51,382 nt of DNA from positions 1 through 51,382 of the forward strand of contig JAISUT010000029.1 of the NCBI GenBank assembly GCA_031271905.1, given 5' to 3'. The stretch is from Acidobacteriota bacterium (lineage in GTDB: Bacteria; Acidobacteriota; UBA6911). Position numbers and translations under genes: made by a program. How positions within the stretch are numbered: the stretch's first letter is position 1; each line of letters begins with the position of its first letter. Positions 22,490 to 30,919 of this stretch are shown in pieces. The notes under the pieces are model-generated. The model made no database searches. It saw nothing but the letters and a program-made list of their open reading frames with translations, and had not been told where the DNA came from.

Positions 22490-22888
22490 ATGGACTGGTA
22501 TCTGAAACCGTGGCGGCAGTATGGGGATTTCAGCGGCAGGGCGCAGCGCAAGGAGTACTGGATGTTTGCGTTAGGGAACATGATTGTCTATATCGCGTTA
22601 ATGTTGCTTATTTCTGTCGCCGCTGCCGGTTCCACAGACCAAAGTGGCGACATCCCTCCGCTCGCGGTACCTCCTCTAATACTGCTCGCGTTTTATGCCC
22701 TTGCTACGATCATTCCAAATTTGGCCGTGAGTGTCCGCCGTATGCACGACATCGGGAAAAGCGGCTGGTGGATATTCATATCGGTGATTCCTTTCGGCAT
22801 CGGGGCCATTTGGTTTCTGGTGCTTGCCGTGACGGACAGCCAACCGGGGTGGAACGCATGGGGTGAAAGCCCGAAACAGGCATATTAA
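22490..22888 (+). CDS. DUF805 membrane protein
   Basis: 132 residues, starting MDWYLKPWRQYGDFSGRAQR with AAGGGG upstream. The family pattern is complete: F-x-GRAxRKEYWMF at the N-terminus, RRMHDIGKSGWW before the last helix pair, and GxWNxWG.xP at the end (GWNAWGESPKQAY). It has three or four transmembrane helices. Function is unknown, and members such as YhaH are small inner-membrane proteins. The gene and its upstream 150 bp are more AT-rich than the neighbours, hinting at recent acquisition. Confidence 0.9.
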   Translation: MDWYLKPWRQYGDFSGRAQRKEYWMFALGNMIVYIALMLLISVAAAGSTDQSGDIPPLAVPPLILLAFYALATIIPNLAVSVRRMHDIGKSGWWIFISVIPFGIGAIWFLVLAVTDSQPGWNAWGESPKQAY

Positions 22889-23068
22889 ACACGAACCCTG
22901 GCAGGAAAGAAGCCGCAAAGCCGCGCCATGAGGCGTTCAGCGGGAGAAGGCCTCCCGCCGCGCCGCTGGCGATGTCGAGTCACCCGCAGGTCGTTTCTCG
23001 GCCCAGCCGAGCGGTCGGCTTCGCGGTTGTCCGGCGGCGAGCCGCCGTCTTCGTGGAACGGGGGCGGA

Positions 23069-24658
23069 TCAGCGGCGCGGCGACATCGCGCGCTTGAACA
23101 GGAACGCGCAGGGCGCGAGGACGAACAGCAGCACCGCCGTCCAGCGGAATATGTCGATGTACGCCATGACGCTCGCCTGTTGCAGGAGCGTCCCCTGCAA
23201 CATCCCCTGCGCCTGCAACGCCGCCTGCGGCGCGCCGACCAGCGGTGCCAGCCCCTGCTGCAACGCCTGGGTCTGCTGCTGGTAGGCGGGGTCGTAGATG
23301 GTCGCGTGCGGGATGAACTGCGCGTAGTGCGATTGCAGGCCGCGCAGCGCGAAAGTGTTCGTCAGGGCGATGCCGATGCTCCCGCCGAGGTTGCGCATCA
23401 GGTTGAAGATGCCGCTGGCGTTGCCGATCTGCTCGTTCGGGAGCGCCGCCACCCCGATGGTGTTCAGCGAGGTCATGATGCACGACAGGGCGACCCCCTG
23501 GAGGATGCAGGGGACGACGAAGTTGCCCGTGGACACCGTCAAGTCGATGCCGCCGAGCTGGATCGTGGAGACGCCGAACAGCGCGAGGCCGACCGCCGCC
23601 ACCCAGCGCCCGTCGATTTTCGACATCATATATCCTACCAGGGGGGCCGCCAGCGCCGAGGCGATGCCGCGCGCCGCCACCGCCTCCCCCGCCAGTTGGG
23701 CGGTGTAGCCCATGAGGGTCTGCAAGAACAGCGGGATGCCGGTGATGGAGCTGAACATCGCCACGGACATCAGCGTCATCAGGACGCTCCCCACGAGGAA
23801 GTTCCGGTTCTTGAAGACGCGCAGGTCCACGATGGGGTGCCCGGCGCGGGACTCGCGCACGAGCATCAGGACGAACGCGACGACCGAGACGAACGCGAGC
23901 CGCGTGATGTAGGCGCTGCCGAACCAGTCCTTCTTCTGCCCGTCGTCCATCAGGAACTGGAACGCCGCCAGCCATATCCCTATGAGGACGAAGCCCGACG
24001 CGTCGATGCGCCCGACCTTGGCGTTGCGCACGTAGGGCGGGTCTTCCACGAAACGCCACATCATGAACAGCGCCAGGATGCAGACGGGGATGTTGATGTA
24101 GAAGATCCAGCGCCAACTGTAGTTGTCCGTCAGCCAGCCGCCCAGCACCGGCCCGATGGCGGGCGCCAGCACCAGGCCCAGCGAATACATCGCCAGCCCC
24201 ATCCCCCGCTTCTCCGGCGGGAAGCTCTCCATCAGGATGGCCTGGCTGAGGGGGACCAGCGCCCCGCCCGCGATCCCCTGCAACGCGGAGCTGACCAGCA
24301 GGACGCCGATGGTCGGCGAGGAGCCGCACATGAAGGACGCGACCGCGAAAAGCCCCGCGCAAGACAGCATCAGGCGCTTGCGGCCGAAGCGGAGCGACAG
24401 CCAGCCGCTGGCGGGGAGGATGATGGCGTTGGCGATCAGGTAGCAGGTGATGACGCGGGTGGCCTCGTCGTTGGTCGCCGCCAGCGCCCCCGCGATGTTC
24501 GGGACGGCGACCGAGACGATGGTGGTGTCGAGCACTTCCACGAAGGTCGCCAGCATCACGGACAGGGCGACCAGCCAAGGGTTCACAGAGGGCCGCCACG
24601 CCTCCGCGGCCGACCCCCCGGCGGCGTTCGCGGCGCCTCCTGGGACGGCATGGCTCAT
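23069..24658 (-). CDS. emrB: DHA2-family drug:H+ antiporter (EmrB-like)
   Basis: 529 residues with about 14 hydrophobic helices. Motifs: LDTTIVSVAVPNIAG (helix 1, motif D1), LSLRFGRKR (motif A), LGLVLAPAIGPVLGGWLTDNYSWRW split over motif C, and WRWIFYINIP. It exports lipophilic compounds across the inner membrane, working with the adaptor and TolC-type genes upstream. The start ATG overlaps the emrA stop (ATGA). Confidence 0.92.
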   Translation of the reverse strand: MSHAVPGGAANAAGGSAAEAWRPSVNPWLVALSVMLATFVEVLDTTIVSVAVPNIAGALAATNDEATRVITCYLIANAIILPASGWLSLRFGRKRLMLSCAGLFAVASFMCGSSPTIGVLLVSSALQGIAGGALVPLSQAILMESFPPEKRGMGLAMYSLGLVLAPAIGPVLGGWLTDNYSWRWIFYINIPVCILALFMMWRFVEDPPYVRNAKVGRIDASGFVLIGIWLAAFQFLMDDGQKKDWFGSAYITRLAFVSVVAFVLMLVRESRAGHPIVDLRVFKNRNFLVGSVLMTLMSVAMFSSITGIPLFLQTLMGYTAQLAGEAVAARGIASALAAPLVGYMMSKIDGRWVAAVGLALFGVSTIQLGGIDLTVSTGNFVVPCILQGVALSCIMTSLNTIGVAALPNEQIGNASGIFNLMRNLGGSIGIALTNTFALRGLQSHYAQFIPHATIYDPAYQQQTQALQQGLAPLVGAPQAALQAQGMLQGTLLQQASVMAYIDIFRWTAVLLFVLAPCAFLFKRAMSPRR

Positions 24659-25926
24659 TTGACCTTCACCTCCGGGACGACCGACATGCCGGGGCCGATG
24701 CGGTATTGCTCCGGCGGCGGGGCGTCCAGCACGATCTTGACCGGGACGCGCTGCACGACCTTCACGTAGTTGCCGGTGGCGTTCTCAGGCGGCAGGAGGC
24801 TGAAACGCGCGCCCGAACCGCTCTGGATGCTGTCCACGCGCCCGCGCAGGTCGAGCTGCGGATAGGCGTCCACGCGGATCGCGACCGGCTGCCCCGGCCG
24901 CATGTGGCGCAATTGGGTCTCCTTGAAGTTGGCGACCACCCAGAGCCGGTCGGAGACCAGCGCCATGAGGACTTGCCCCGGCTGCACGAAGTTCCCCGGC
25001 TCCACCGACTTCTTGGTGATGTAGCCCGACTCCGGCGCGTAGATCTTCGTGTAGGAGAGGTTCAGCTCGGCGAGCTGCAAGGCGGCCGCCGTCTGCTCTT
25101 TCTGCGCGCTCGCGGAATGCAGGTCGGCCTGGCGCACCTGCACCTGCTGCGGCGCCGTCTGCGCCTCCTGGAAACGCCCTTCGGCCTGGCGCACCTGCTT
25201 TTCCGCTATGTCCAGGGCGGCGGCGCTCGCCGTGCGCCCCGCCTGCGCCTGGTCGTGTTGCGCCTGGGCGGCGGCGACCGCCTGACGCGCCGCGTCCAGG
25301 TGCGCCTTGGACGAGCGCGCGTCGGTTTCGGCGCGATCCACGGTCTGGAAGGACACCTCGTCCTTCTCGTACAGGGCGCGGTAGCGCACGGCGTCGGCTT
25401 CGGCGCGCTTGGACTCCGCCTCGGCCGCGTCCTCGCGCGCCTTGGCCTGCTGCCATCCGGCTTGCGCGGCCTGCACCGCCGCCTCGTCCTGCCGCAGACG
25501 CGCCTGGAGCACGCGCACCTGGTCGCGCGCCGCCTCCAGCCCCGCGCCAGCCTGCACGAGCACGGCCTGGGTCACGGACGAGGTGAGCCGGAGCCCGGAG
25601 TGCGCCCCCGTCTCCCGCGCGCCGGTGGCGTCCATCGCCGCCCGCGCCTGCGCCGCCGACGCCTCGAAGTCGCGCGGGTCGATCTCCGCGATCAAATCTC
25701 CTTTGTCCACGTGCTGGTTGTCCGCGACGTGGACGCGCAAGACCTGTCCGGGGATGCGGGGGCTGATCTGCACGACGCCGCCGTCGAAGAAAGCGTTGTC
25801 GGTCTCCTCGTAGGAGAGCGAGCCGATGTAATACCACAGCCCCCAGGCCAGCAGCGCGACGAGGACGACGGCGACTACCGCCTTCCTGGCCTTGCCGCTC
25901 CGGGGATTCGTCGATTCCACTTGCAT
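24655..25926 (-). CDS. emrA: HlyD/EmrA-type membrane-fusion protein
   Basis: 423 residues from MQVESTNPRSGKARKA. One N-terminal helix (AVVAVVLVALLAWGLWYYIG) is followed by a lipoyl/barrel-sandwich half (TDNAFFDGGVVQISPRIPG, QVLRVHVADNQHVDKGD), a long coiled coil (~110-270, Ala/Gln/Glu-rich heptads) and the second half-lipoyl (TKIYAPESGYI). It bridges EmrB and the outer-membrane channel in the periplasm. Confidence 0.92.
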   Translation of the reverse strand: MQVESTNPRSGKARKAVVAVVLVALLAWGLWYYIGSLSYEETDNAFFDGGVVQISPRIPGQVLRVHVADNQHVDKGDLIAEIDPRDFEASAAQARAAMDATGARETGAHSGLRLTSSVTQAVLVQAGAGLEAARDQVRVLQARLRQDEAAVQAAQAGWQQAKAREDAAEAESKRAEADAVRYRALYEKDEVSFQTVDRAETDARSSKAHLDAARQAVAAAQAQHDQAQAGRTASAAALDIAEKQVRQAEGRFQEAQTAPQQVQVRQADLHSASAQKEQTAAALQLAELNLSYTKIYAPESGYITKKSVEPGNFVQPGQVLMALVSDRLWVVANFKETQLRHMRPGQPVAIRVDAYPQLDLRGRVDSIQSGSGARFSLLPPENATGNYVKVVQRVPVKIVLDAPPPEQYRIGPGMSVVPEVKVK

Positions 25927-25950
25927 TGCCTTCAATCCTTTCGCTACAGG

Positions 25951-26064
25951 GAACCTCTAAAAAGCTCGCGGACAAGGCGTCGCCGCAGGCCGAAAAGCGG
26001 AGTTTGCCAAGGCAAGCTTTCGATCAAGGCGCCGGCGCTGTCGTCCGGGTTTTTTCGCAGGTTC
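25951..26064. repeat. MITE-like inverted-repeat element, copy 1
   Basis: ~114 bp flanked by imperfect terminal inverted repeats (GAACCTCTAAAAAG...CGGACAAGGCG against CCGGGTTTTTTCGCAGGTTC). It is about 80% identical to 38254-38367, sharing the internal run GCCGCAGG.CGAAAAGCGGAG. It fills the gap between tolC (stop at 26066) and emrA (start at 25926), so the tolC-emrA transcript would carry a long hairpin. Confidence 0.8.
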
Positions 26065-26065
26065 A

Positions 26066-27457
26066 CTAAAGGCGGAAACGCTCCGCGTGTCCCAAGGCGG
26101 CGGCCAGGTTCAACCGCGCCAGGTTGTATCCCGCCACGGCCGATACATAGACCTGCCGCGCGTTTTCCAGCGCCGCCTGCGCCGCCACCATCTCGGTGTT
26201 GTCGGCGACGCCGTTGGCGAAGCGGTCGCGCGACAATTCCAGCTCGCGCTCCGCCAAGGCGACGGCGACTTTCGCCGCCTCCGCCTGTTCCTTAAACGTG
26301 CCGACGTTCAAAAGCGCCTGACGGACGTCTTTCTCCACCTCGGCGCGCACGTCTTTGAGCCGCGCCTCCGCTTCCCGCTGACGGCTGGCGGCGCTGCGGG
26401 TCTCCGCCCGCGTGCGCCCGCCGTCGAAGACGGGCAGGTTCATCTGGACGCCGACGCTGCGCGTGGGGAGGCTGGTGTCGTTCGGCAGAAGGCCGCTGCT
26501 GCCGTAGTCGCCGAACACGCCTATGGTGGGGAGGTGCCCCGCCGACGCCGCCTTGCGGCCCAGCTCGGCGACCTTCAGCTCCCGCTCGGCGAGGGCGACT
26601 TCCGGGCGCTCCGCCAAAGCCTGCCGGACGGCCTCCGCAGCGTCGATGGCCGGTTCTTCGGCGATGCGCATCGTGTCGCCCAGTTCGGCGGCGGCAAGCG
26701 GCTCCCCGCTCGAACCGGCGACGAGGCGGAACAGGTCGAGCCGCGCGTTGTCCAAGGCGGTCTGCGCCCTGGCCAGGCCCACTTTCTGGTTCGCCAGCCG
26801 CGTCTCCGCCCGCGCCACGTCGATGCCGGCGGCCAGGCCCGCCCCCTTCTGGTGCTCCGCGAGGTCGCGCAGGGTCTCCGCGAGCCGGAGGTTCGCCTGC
26901 GCCGACTCGACGCCTTGTGCCGCCTCCAGCGCCGCGAGGTAGGCGACCGCCGTAGCCGCGGCCACCGTCTGTTCTGCCAGCCTCTCGCCCGCGCGGGCCG
27001 CCTCCACCGCCTCGCCGCTCGCCTGCCAGCGGCGGACGGCGGCGAGGTCGAACACGCTTTGCGCCAGTTGGACGCGCGCGTCGAAGCGGTTGTACGGCCC
27101 GACGAACGCCGGCATGGGCATGGCGTCCATCGGCATCCCCAGCGCCGCCAGGTTGGCGGTGAGGTTCGTCTGCGACGCGACGGCGGACAGGTGCGGCAAA
27201 AGCGCGGACAGGCTCGCGCCCTTCGCGCCCTTGGCCTGCGCCACCCCCTCGGCGGCGGCGACCGTCCGCAGGTTGTTCTCCAGCGCCAGGCGCACCGCCT
27301 CCTCAAGCCCCAGCGAACTTGCGCGAACCGGCATGTCCGCCGCGCCATCCACCGTCTGCGCCGCCGCGCCGGCGCATCCAAGCTGGATGGCGAAGGCGAC
27401 CGTCACGCACCACCGGCGCATTCCCACTCCATGATCCCGCGTGTCCATCTTCCGCAT
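26066..27457 (-). CDS. tolC: TolC-family outer-membrane efflux channel
   Basis: 463 residues if started at 27457 (GGAGG precedes). A start at 27421 gives a cleaner signal peptide (MRRWCVTVAFAIQLGCAGAAAQ minus the last residues). Two outer-membrane-efflux-protein repeats are visible, each rich in Ala-heptads: LEEAVRLALENNLRTVAA...QLAQSVFDLAAVRRW, and VRQALAERPEVALAE...MNLPVFDGGRTRAE. It forms the outer-membrane duct for EmrAB. First gene of the efflux operon, divergent from tetR. Confidence 0.9.
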   Translation of the reverse strand: MRKMDTRDHGVGMRRWCVTVAFAIQLGCAGAAAQTVDGAADMPVRASSLGLEEAVRLALENNLRTVAAAEGVAQAKGAKGASLSALLPHLSAVASQTNLTANLAALGMPMDAMPMPAFVGPYNRFDARVQLAQSVFDLAAVRRWQASGEAVEAARAGERLAEQTVAAATAVAYLAALEAAQGVESAQANLRLAETLRDLAEHQKGAGLAAGIDVARAETRLANQKVGLARAQTALDNARLDLFRLVAGSSGEPLAAAELGDTMRIAEEPAIDAAEAVRQALAERPEVALAERELKVAELGRKAASAGHLPTIGVFGDYGSSGLLPNDTSLPTRSVGVQMNLPVFDGGRTRAETRSAASRQREAEARLKDVRAEVEKDVRQALLNVGTFKEQAEAAKVAVALAERELELSRDRFANGVADNTEMVAAQAALENARQVYVSAVAGYNLARLNLAAALGHAERFRL

Positions 27458-27479
27458 CTCGCCTCCAAAATCCGCGTGA

Positions 27480-27530
27480 AATATACATACGCGCATGTAT
27501 GTTGTCAAATCGGAAAAGTTAGGCGATAAT
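27480..27530. promoter_or_regulatory. Overlapping divergent promoters with a palindromic TetR-type operator
   Basis: Minus strand (tolC): TTGACA at 27508-27503, 17-bp spacer, TATATT at 27485-27480. Plus strand (tetR): TTGTCA at 27502-27507, 17-bp spacer, GATAAT at 27525-27530. The two -35 boxes overlap. The palindrome ACATAC-GCGCAT-GTATGT (27485-27502) fills the tolC spacer and abuts both -35 boxes, so a dimeric repressor bound there would block both genes. Predicted tetR initiation falls at its ATG (27537). Confidence 0.85.
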
Positions 27531-27536
27531 GCCGCC

Positions 27537-28154
27537 ATGAAAGAGACGGTGGATGGAGTGAGGCATTCACGGCGGCAGGAGGAGAGGGTGGAGGCGACCC
27601 GCGAGAGGATACTCGTATCCGCCCGCAAGATATTCGTCCGGGACGGTTTCGACGCCGCCCGCTTGGAGGACATCGCCGCCGACGCCGGTTACACGCGGGG
27701 TGCCTTCTACGGGAAGTTCAAGGACAAGGAAGACCTGTTCGTCGCCGTCGCCGAGCAGCAGATCGCCATGCACGCCAAGATGGCGCTGGAGGCGGTGCGT
27801 TCGCGGGCGGGGCGGCAGGAGAAGGTCGAAGAGCTGATGAAGCGGATGGGCGACATGCCGGAAGCGGCGGCGTGGGCGGTTCTGCTGACGGAGTTCAGCC
27901 TTTTCGCGCTGCGGCACCCCCACCAGAAGAAAAACGTCGATTCCCTGCACCGGAACTTGACGCAGGGCATCGAGGACGTTTTCACGGAGCTTTACGGGAA
28001 GGCGAAACGCAAATCAAAAGTCCCCTTGTCGGTCTTGGGGGTGGGCTACTACTCCCTCATCCAGGGGCTGGCGCTGCATTCCCTGTTGGACTGCGACCTG
28101 ATGACGCCCGCGACCAAGGAAGAGCTGCTCAAAAACTACCTGCGCGACGTCTGA
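27537..28154 (+). CDS. TetR/AcrR-family repressor of the divergent efflux operon
   Basis: 205 residues. The HTH is TRERILVSARKIFVRDGFD and then LEDIAADAGYTRGAFYGKFKDKEDLF (residues ~19-65), the standard TetR signature. The C-terminal ligand domain (AcrR-like, EFSLFALRHP) is AcrR/TetR_C type. No Shine-Dalgarno precedes the ATG. The -10 box ends 6 bp before it, so the mRNA is probably leaderless. It is expected to repress tolC-emrA-emrB and itself until a substrate binds. Confidence 0.9.
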   Translation: MKETVDGVRHSRRQEERVEATRERILVSARKIFVRDGFDAARLEDIAADAGYTRGAFYGKFKDKEDLFVAVAEQQIAMHAKMALEAVRSRAGRQEKVEELMKRMGDMPEAAAWAVLLTEFSLFALRHPHQKKNVDSLHRNLTQGIEDVFTELYGKAKRKSKVPLSVLGVGYYSLIQGLALHSLLDCDLMTPATKEELLKNYLRDV

Positions 28155-28179
28155 CCCGCGCCGCGGCGGCTTGCGCGGG

Positions 28180-28716
28180 CTAGGGGCGCGGACGGGGTTG
28201 CGCGAGAGCATGCCTGCCGCACCGCCCCGGCTTTTTCCCAGGCTTGTAGACCGAGATGACGATGTAGAGCAGGAGGACGGACATCTGCGCCAGCCCCCAA
28301 CCGCCGGTCATCCGCGCGTCGTGGACGAACCGCGCGTCGGCGAAGGCGGCGTCGCGCAACCTGTCGGCCAGTTCGACGTTGCCGTTCAGCCACGCGCCCA
28401 GGAAGAAGGTGCCGAACAGTATCTGGAGGACGGTGAGCGCCCATTTCACCGCGAGCCAGCGGCGCTTGAAAAAACCCCAGTTCGTCCAGGCGCCGTAAAC
28501 GACGCCGGTCAGGAGGCATCCGTTCGCGCCGGGGATGATGATCCAGTCGTCGATGAGTTGCAGCATCCGCAGTTTCATGTACAGCTCGTCGCCCGTCTCA
28601 GGCGCGGCGACATGATGGCCGAGCATGAGCGCGGCGGCGCCGCAAATCCACATCGCGGCAAAGAGGAGGTGGAACGCCTTGAGCAGCTTCATCCCGCCGG
28701 GCGTCAACTTCTTCAT
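28180..28716 (-). CDS. DUF2269-like integral membrane protein
   Basis: 178 residues, four or five membrane helices. Patterns LLKAFHLLFAAMWICGAAA, LQLIDDWIIIPGANGCLLTG and RRWLAVKWALTVLQILFGTF (helices 1, 2, 3) resemble the DUF2269 predicted membrane family. Histidines near helix ends (FHLL, GHHV) could bind heme as in CopD-like proteins, but this is not established. Converges with tetR, leaving 25 bp between the stop codons. Confidence 0.65.
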   Translation of the reverse strand: MKKLTPGGMKLLKAFHLLFAAMWICGAAALMLGHHVAAPETGDELYMKLRMLQLIDDWIIIPGANGCLLTGVVYGAWTNWGFFKRRWLAVKWALTVLQILFGTFFLGAWLNGNVELADRLRDAAFADARFVHDARMTGGWGLAQMSVLLLYIVISVYKPGKKPGRCGRHALAQPRPRP

Positions 28717-29035
28717 GCGTCCGCCCCCCCTGAAAACTGTTCTGTTGCCTTGTCCTTGTTTCTTGCGCCTCCCGCCCCCAGACCGTGCGTTTTATTTTGC
28801 ACTTCGGCGAGCTTCTAGTCCTTGGACAGAACGGGGGCGGCGACGTCCACCTCCTTTTGCGTCGGGCTGCGCGTCCAACATCGCATGGCGCGCCGCGCCA
28901 GACGCCCGACCGCCCCCTCCCCTTCAGACGAACGGAGTGTATCGTAGGAAAACGGCGATTGGTGGGAAGGTAAAGGAATCTTTATCGCAAACCAGGCGCG
29001 AGCCGGAGGGGGAGGGGGAGTTCCAAGGGGGCGGA
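28717..29035. other. 319-bp intergenic region without a supported gene
   Basis: Upstream of the DUF2269-like gene and downstream of the MocA-like gene (both minus strand). It should hold the DUF2269 promoter. GGTAAAGGAATCTTTATC near 28968 is a partial inverted repeat (AAAGgaaTCTTT-like). I see no coding sequence, tRNA or clear terminator. Confidence 0.5.
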
Positions 29036-29701
29036 CTATGCCTGTCGCGATGCCATGGGGAGCGCGGCGGCGAGGCTTTGGCCGGTCAGCGCCCGGTATT
29101 CGTCCGGGGTGTCGATGTCGGTGACGCTGGCGGAATCGTCCGTCGGCAGGTAAAGCGCCTCGGACTCGTACCGGGGAATGATGCCCCGCGCCCCCTTGTC
29201 CAGCGGCGCTTCCATGAACTCGTGAAACAACGTCCGGTGGAAGATCGCCGGATGCCCGCGCCGCCCGCCGCAAAACGGCACCGCTATGCGGCAACTGCGA
29301 CAGTCGCGGGCGAGGAACTCCGCCACCAGGCGGCGCACCAGCTCGCCCGACACGGCGGGCTGATCCACCGGCCAGATCATGGCGGCGTCGCAACGCTCCT
29401 CCAAGCCGCCGAATCCGAGCTGTATCGAGGAAAGCTGCCCCCGGTCGGGGTCGGGGTTCACCAAGACCTCGACGCCGTCGAGGGCGGCGGCGCCCGTGCG
29501 CCCGCCCAACGCCTCCATGACGCGGTCGGCGGCGCGCCCGAGGACGAGGCGCGGCACCCCCATGCCGAGCTCGCGCAGGACCCGCAGGATGCGCGTCAGG
29601 AAAAGCTCGCCGCCCAGCGGCAACAGCGCCTTGGGGTACCCCATCCGGGTCGAGTCGCCCGCCGCCAAGATGACGGGGACGATGGACTGCGCCGATCTCA
29701 T
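29036..29701 (-). CDS. MobA/MocA-like nucleotidyltransferase
   Basis: 221 residues from MRSAQSIVPVILAAGDSTRM, preceded by GAGGTGAGGAG. The N-terminal LAAGDSTRMGYPKALLPL is the NTP-binding loop of the NTP_transf_3 family, followed by VNPDPDRGQLSSIQLG and MIWPVDQPAVSG (metal-binding D). The C-terminal VTDIDTPDEYRAL (DIDTPxDY motif) is typical of MocA/YgfJ enzymes, which make molybdopterin cytosine dinucleotide or activate sugars. No molybdoenzyme is beside it, so the substrate is open. Confidence 0.8.
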   Translation of the reverse strand: MRSAQSIVPVILAAGDSTRMGYPKALLPLGGELFLTRILRVLRELGMGVPRLVLGRAADRVMEALGGRTGAAALDGVEVLVNPDPDRGQLSSIQLGFGGLEERCDAAMIWPVDQPAVSGELVRRLVAEFLARDCRSCRIAVPFCGGRRGHPAIFHRTLFHEFMEAPLDKGARGIIPRYESEALYLPTDDSASVTDIDTPDEYRALTGQSLAAALPMASRQA

Positions 29702-29736
29702 CTCCTCACCTCGAACCCCCGCGTCGCACCGCCGCA

Positions 29737-30840
29737 TCATTGGTTGGACAGGTAATACAGCACGCCGACGGCGGCGAGCCCGAGGAGTATGGCCACCGCC
29801 ACCCGCAACGCGGAGATCGGCGAACGCCCGCCCACGCGCCCGGTCTGGCCGTTCACGACGAACCTGTAGGTCTTCTCCTTGTATTTGAAGGCGGACATCC
29901 AGACGGGCAGCATCAGGTACTTGTAGGTCACGTTCGCATAGCGGGTCGAGAGGGAATGCACCTCCGCCGTGCTGGCGCCATGGTCGTTGCACATCTTGGA
30001 CTCCACGTTGCGGTAGAGCCGCTGCTTGATGGCGTCCTTCGCGCGCTCCCAAGCGTCCTTGAGCCCGACCGAGTAGCGTTCGGCGACAAAACCCGCCAGG
30101 TACTCCGGCTTGTAGGCGACGTTCTCCCCGGTGTGGAACGGCTCGATCTGCGCGAGGATGCCGCCGTCGTAACGCCCAGTCCCCATCACGAGCTGGTCGT
30201 CGATGAACTCCCTGTGCGTCCCCGACGCGCTGTGCCACTCGATGTAGGTCTCCGTCTTGTTGTCCCGCGTCCGGCGCGTCCGGCGGTAGCCGTAACGCCC
30301 CGAATACTCCGAGGTCGTCTGGGCGTCGAACGTCCAATAGGGGAGGTAGACGCCTTGGAAGGCGTCGGGCTTCGCCTGACGCTTCGCCTTGCCGGGGCAG
30401 AAGAGCTTCCCGCCGATCCATTTCGTAAAGTTCCGCCCGGCGGTCTGCGCGTCGATCTTGAAAGGGCAGACCCCGCCGGGGGCGAGCGTGTCCTTCGCCC
30501 CGGCGTCCATGACCTGGTTCGAGCCGCAATAGGGGCAGGTGTTGGCGACCTGGAGCGCGTCGTAGATCGACTCCGCGCCGCAGGACTTGCAGATGACGGT
30601 CTTCTTCTGGGCGCCCCAGTCGCAGTTGCCCTTCTGCTCCGCCGAGGCGAAGTCCAACTCCGCAGCCTTTGCCGCCGCGCCCCCCGCGCGGGGCAGCTCC
30701 TGCGTATGGCCGCAGTACGGGCATTTGAGCCCCGCCGAGGCCGGGTCGAAATCCATGACGCCGCCGCATTGCGGACACTTCCGATCCGTCTCCGCCATGG
30801 TGGCGACGCGGTTGCGCGCGGCTTCGAACTCGTCTGTCAT
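29737..30840 (-). CDS. TFIIB-type zinc-ribbon membrane protein (YdjG-like)
   Basis: 367 residues. Two N-terminal zinc ribbons: CPQCGG with CPYCG (~residues 22-44), and CKSCG with CPYCG (~84-106). A large middle domain (LPYWTFDAQTTSEYSGRYGYRR and HTGENVAYKPEYLAGF) and one C-terminal helix (ALRVAVAILLGLAAVGVLYY) follow. The architecture matches YdjG of B. subtilis, which anchors an SPFH protein at the membrane. The SPFH gene upstream (30920-32269) supports that, while the YdjF (PspA-like) and YdjH partners are not in the window. Confidence 0.75.
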   Translation of the reverse strand: MTDEFEAARNRVATMAETDRKCPQCGGVMDFDPASAGLKCPYCGHTQELPRAGGAAAKAAELDFASAEQKGNCDWGAQKKTVICKSCGAESIYDALQVANTCPYCGSNQVMDAGAKDTLAPGGVCPFKIDAQTAGRNFTKWIGGKLFCPGKAKRQAKPDAFQGVYLPYWTFDAQTTSEYSGRYGYRRTRRTRDNKTETYIEWHSASGTHREFIDDQLVMGTGRYDGGILAQIEPFHTGENVAYKPEYLAGFVAERYSVGLKDAWERAKDAIKQRLYRNVESKMCNDHGASTAEVHSLSTRYANVTYKYLMLPVWMSAFKYKEKTYRFVVNGQTGRVGGRSPISALRVAVAILLGLAAVGVLYYLSNQ

Positions 30841-30861
30841 CGTGCCGTCCTTCGTCTGGCC

Positions 30862-30910
30862 GTCCGCCGGTTCCGCTCGCGCTCCACCGGCGGCGCACTC
30901 AAATCATGCC
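30862..30910. repeat. Short dispersed repeat, copy 2
   Basis: Matches 2624-2672 (GTCCGCCGGTTCCG...CTCAAATCATGCCC) with about six differences. It occupies most of the 79-bp gap between the SPFH gene and the zinc-ribbon gene, and its arms CCGCCGG/CCGGCGG can form a hairpin in the transcript. Confidence 0.55.
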
Positions 30911-30919
30911 CCTGCGGCT

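Noticed and set aside
28815-29393. Minus-strand frame of 192 codons below the MocA-like gene
   Set aside because: Its first half overlaps the MocA-like gene in another frame, and the remainder shows no family pattern.
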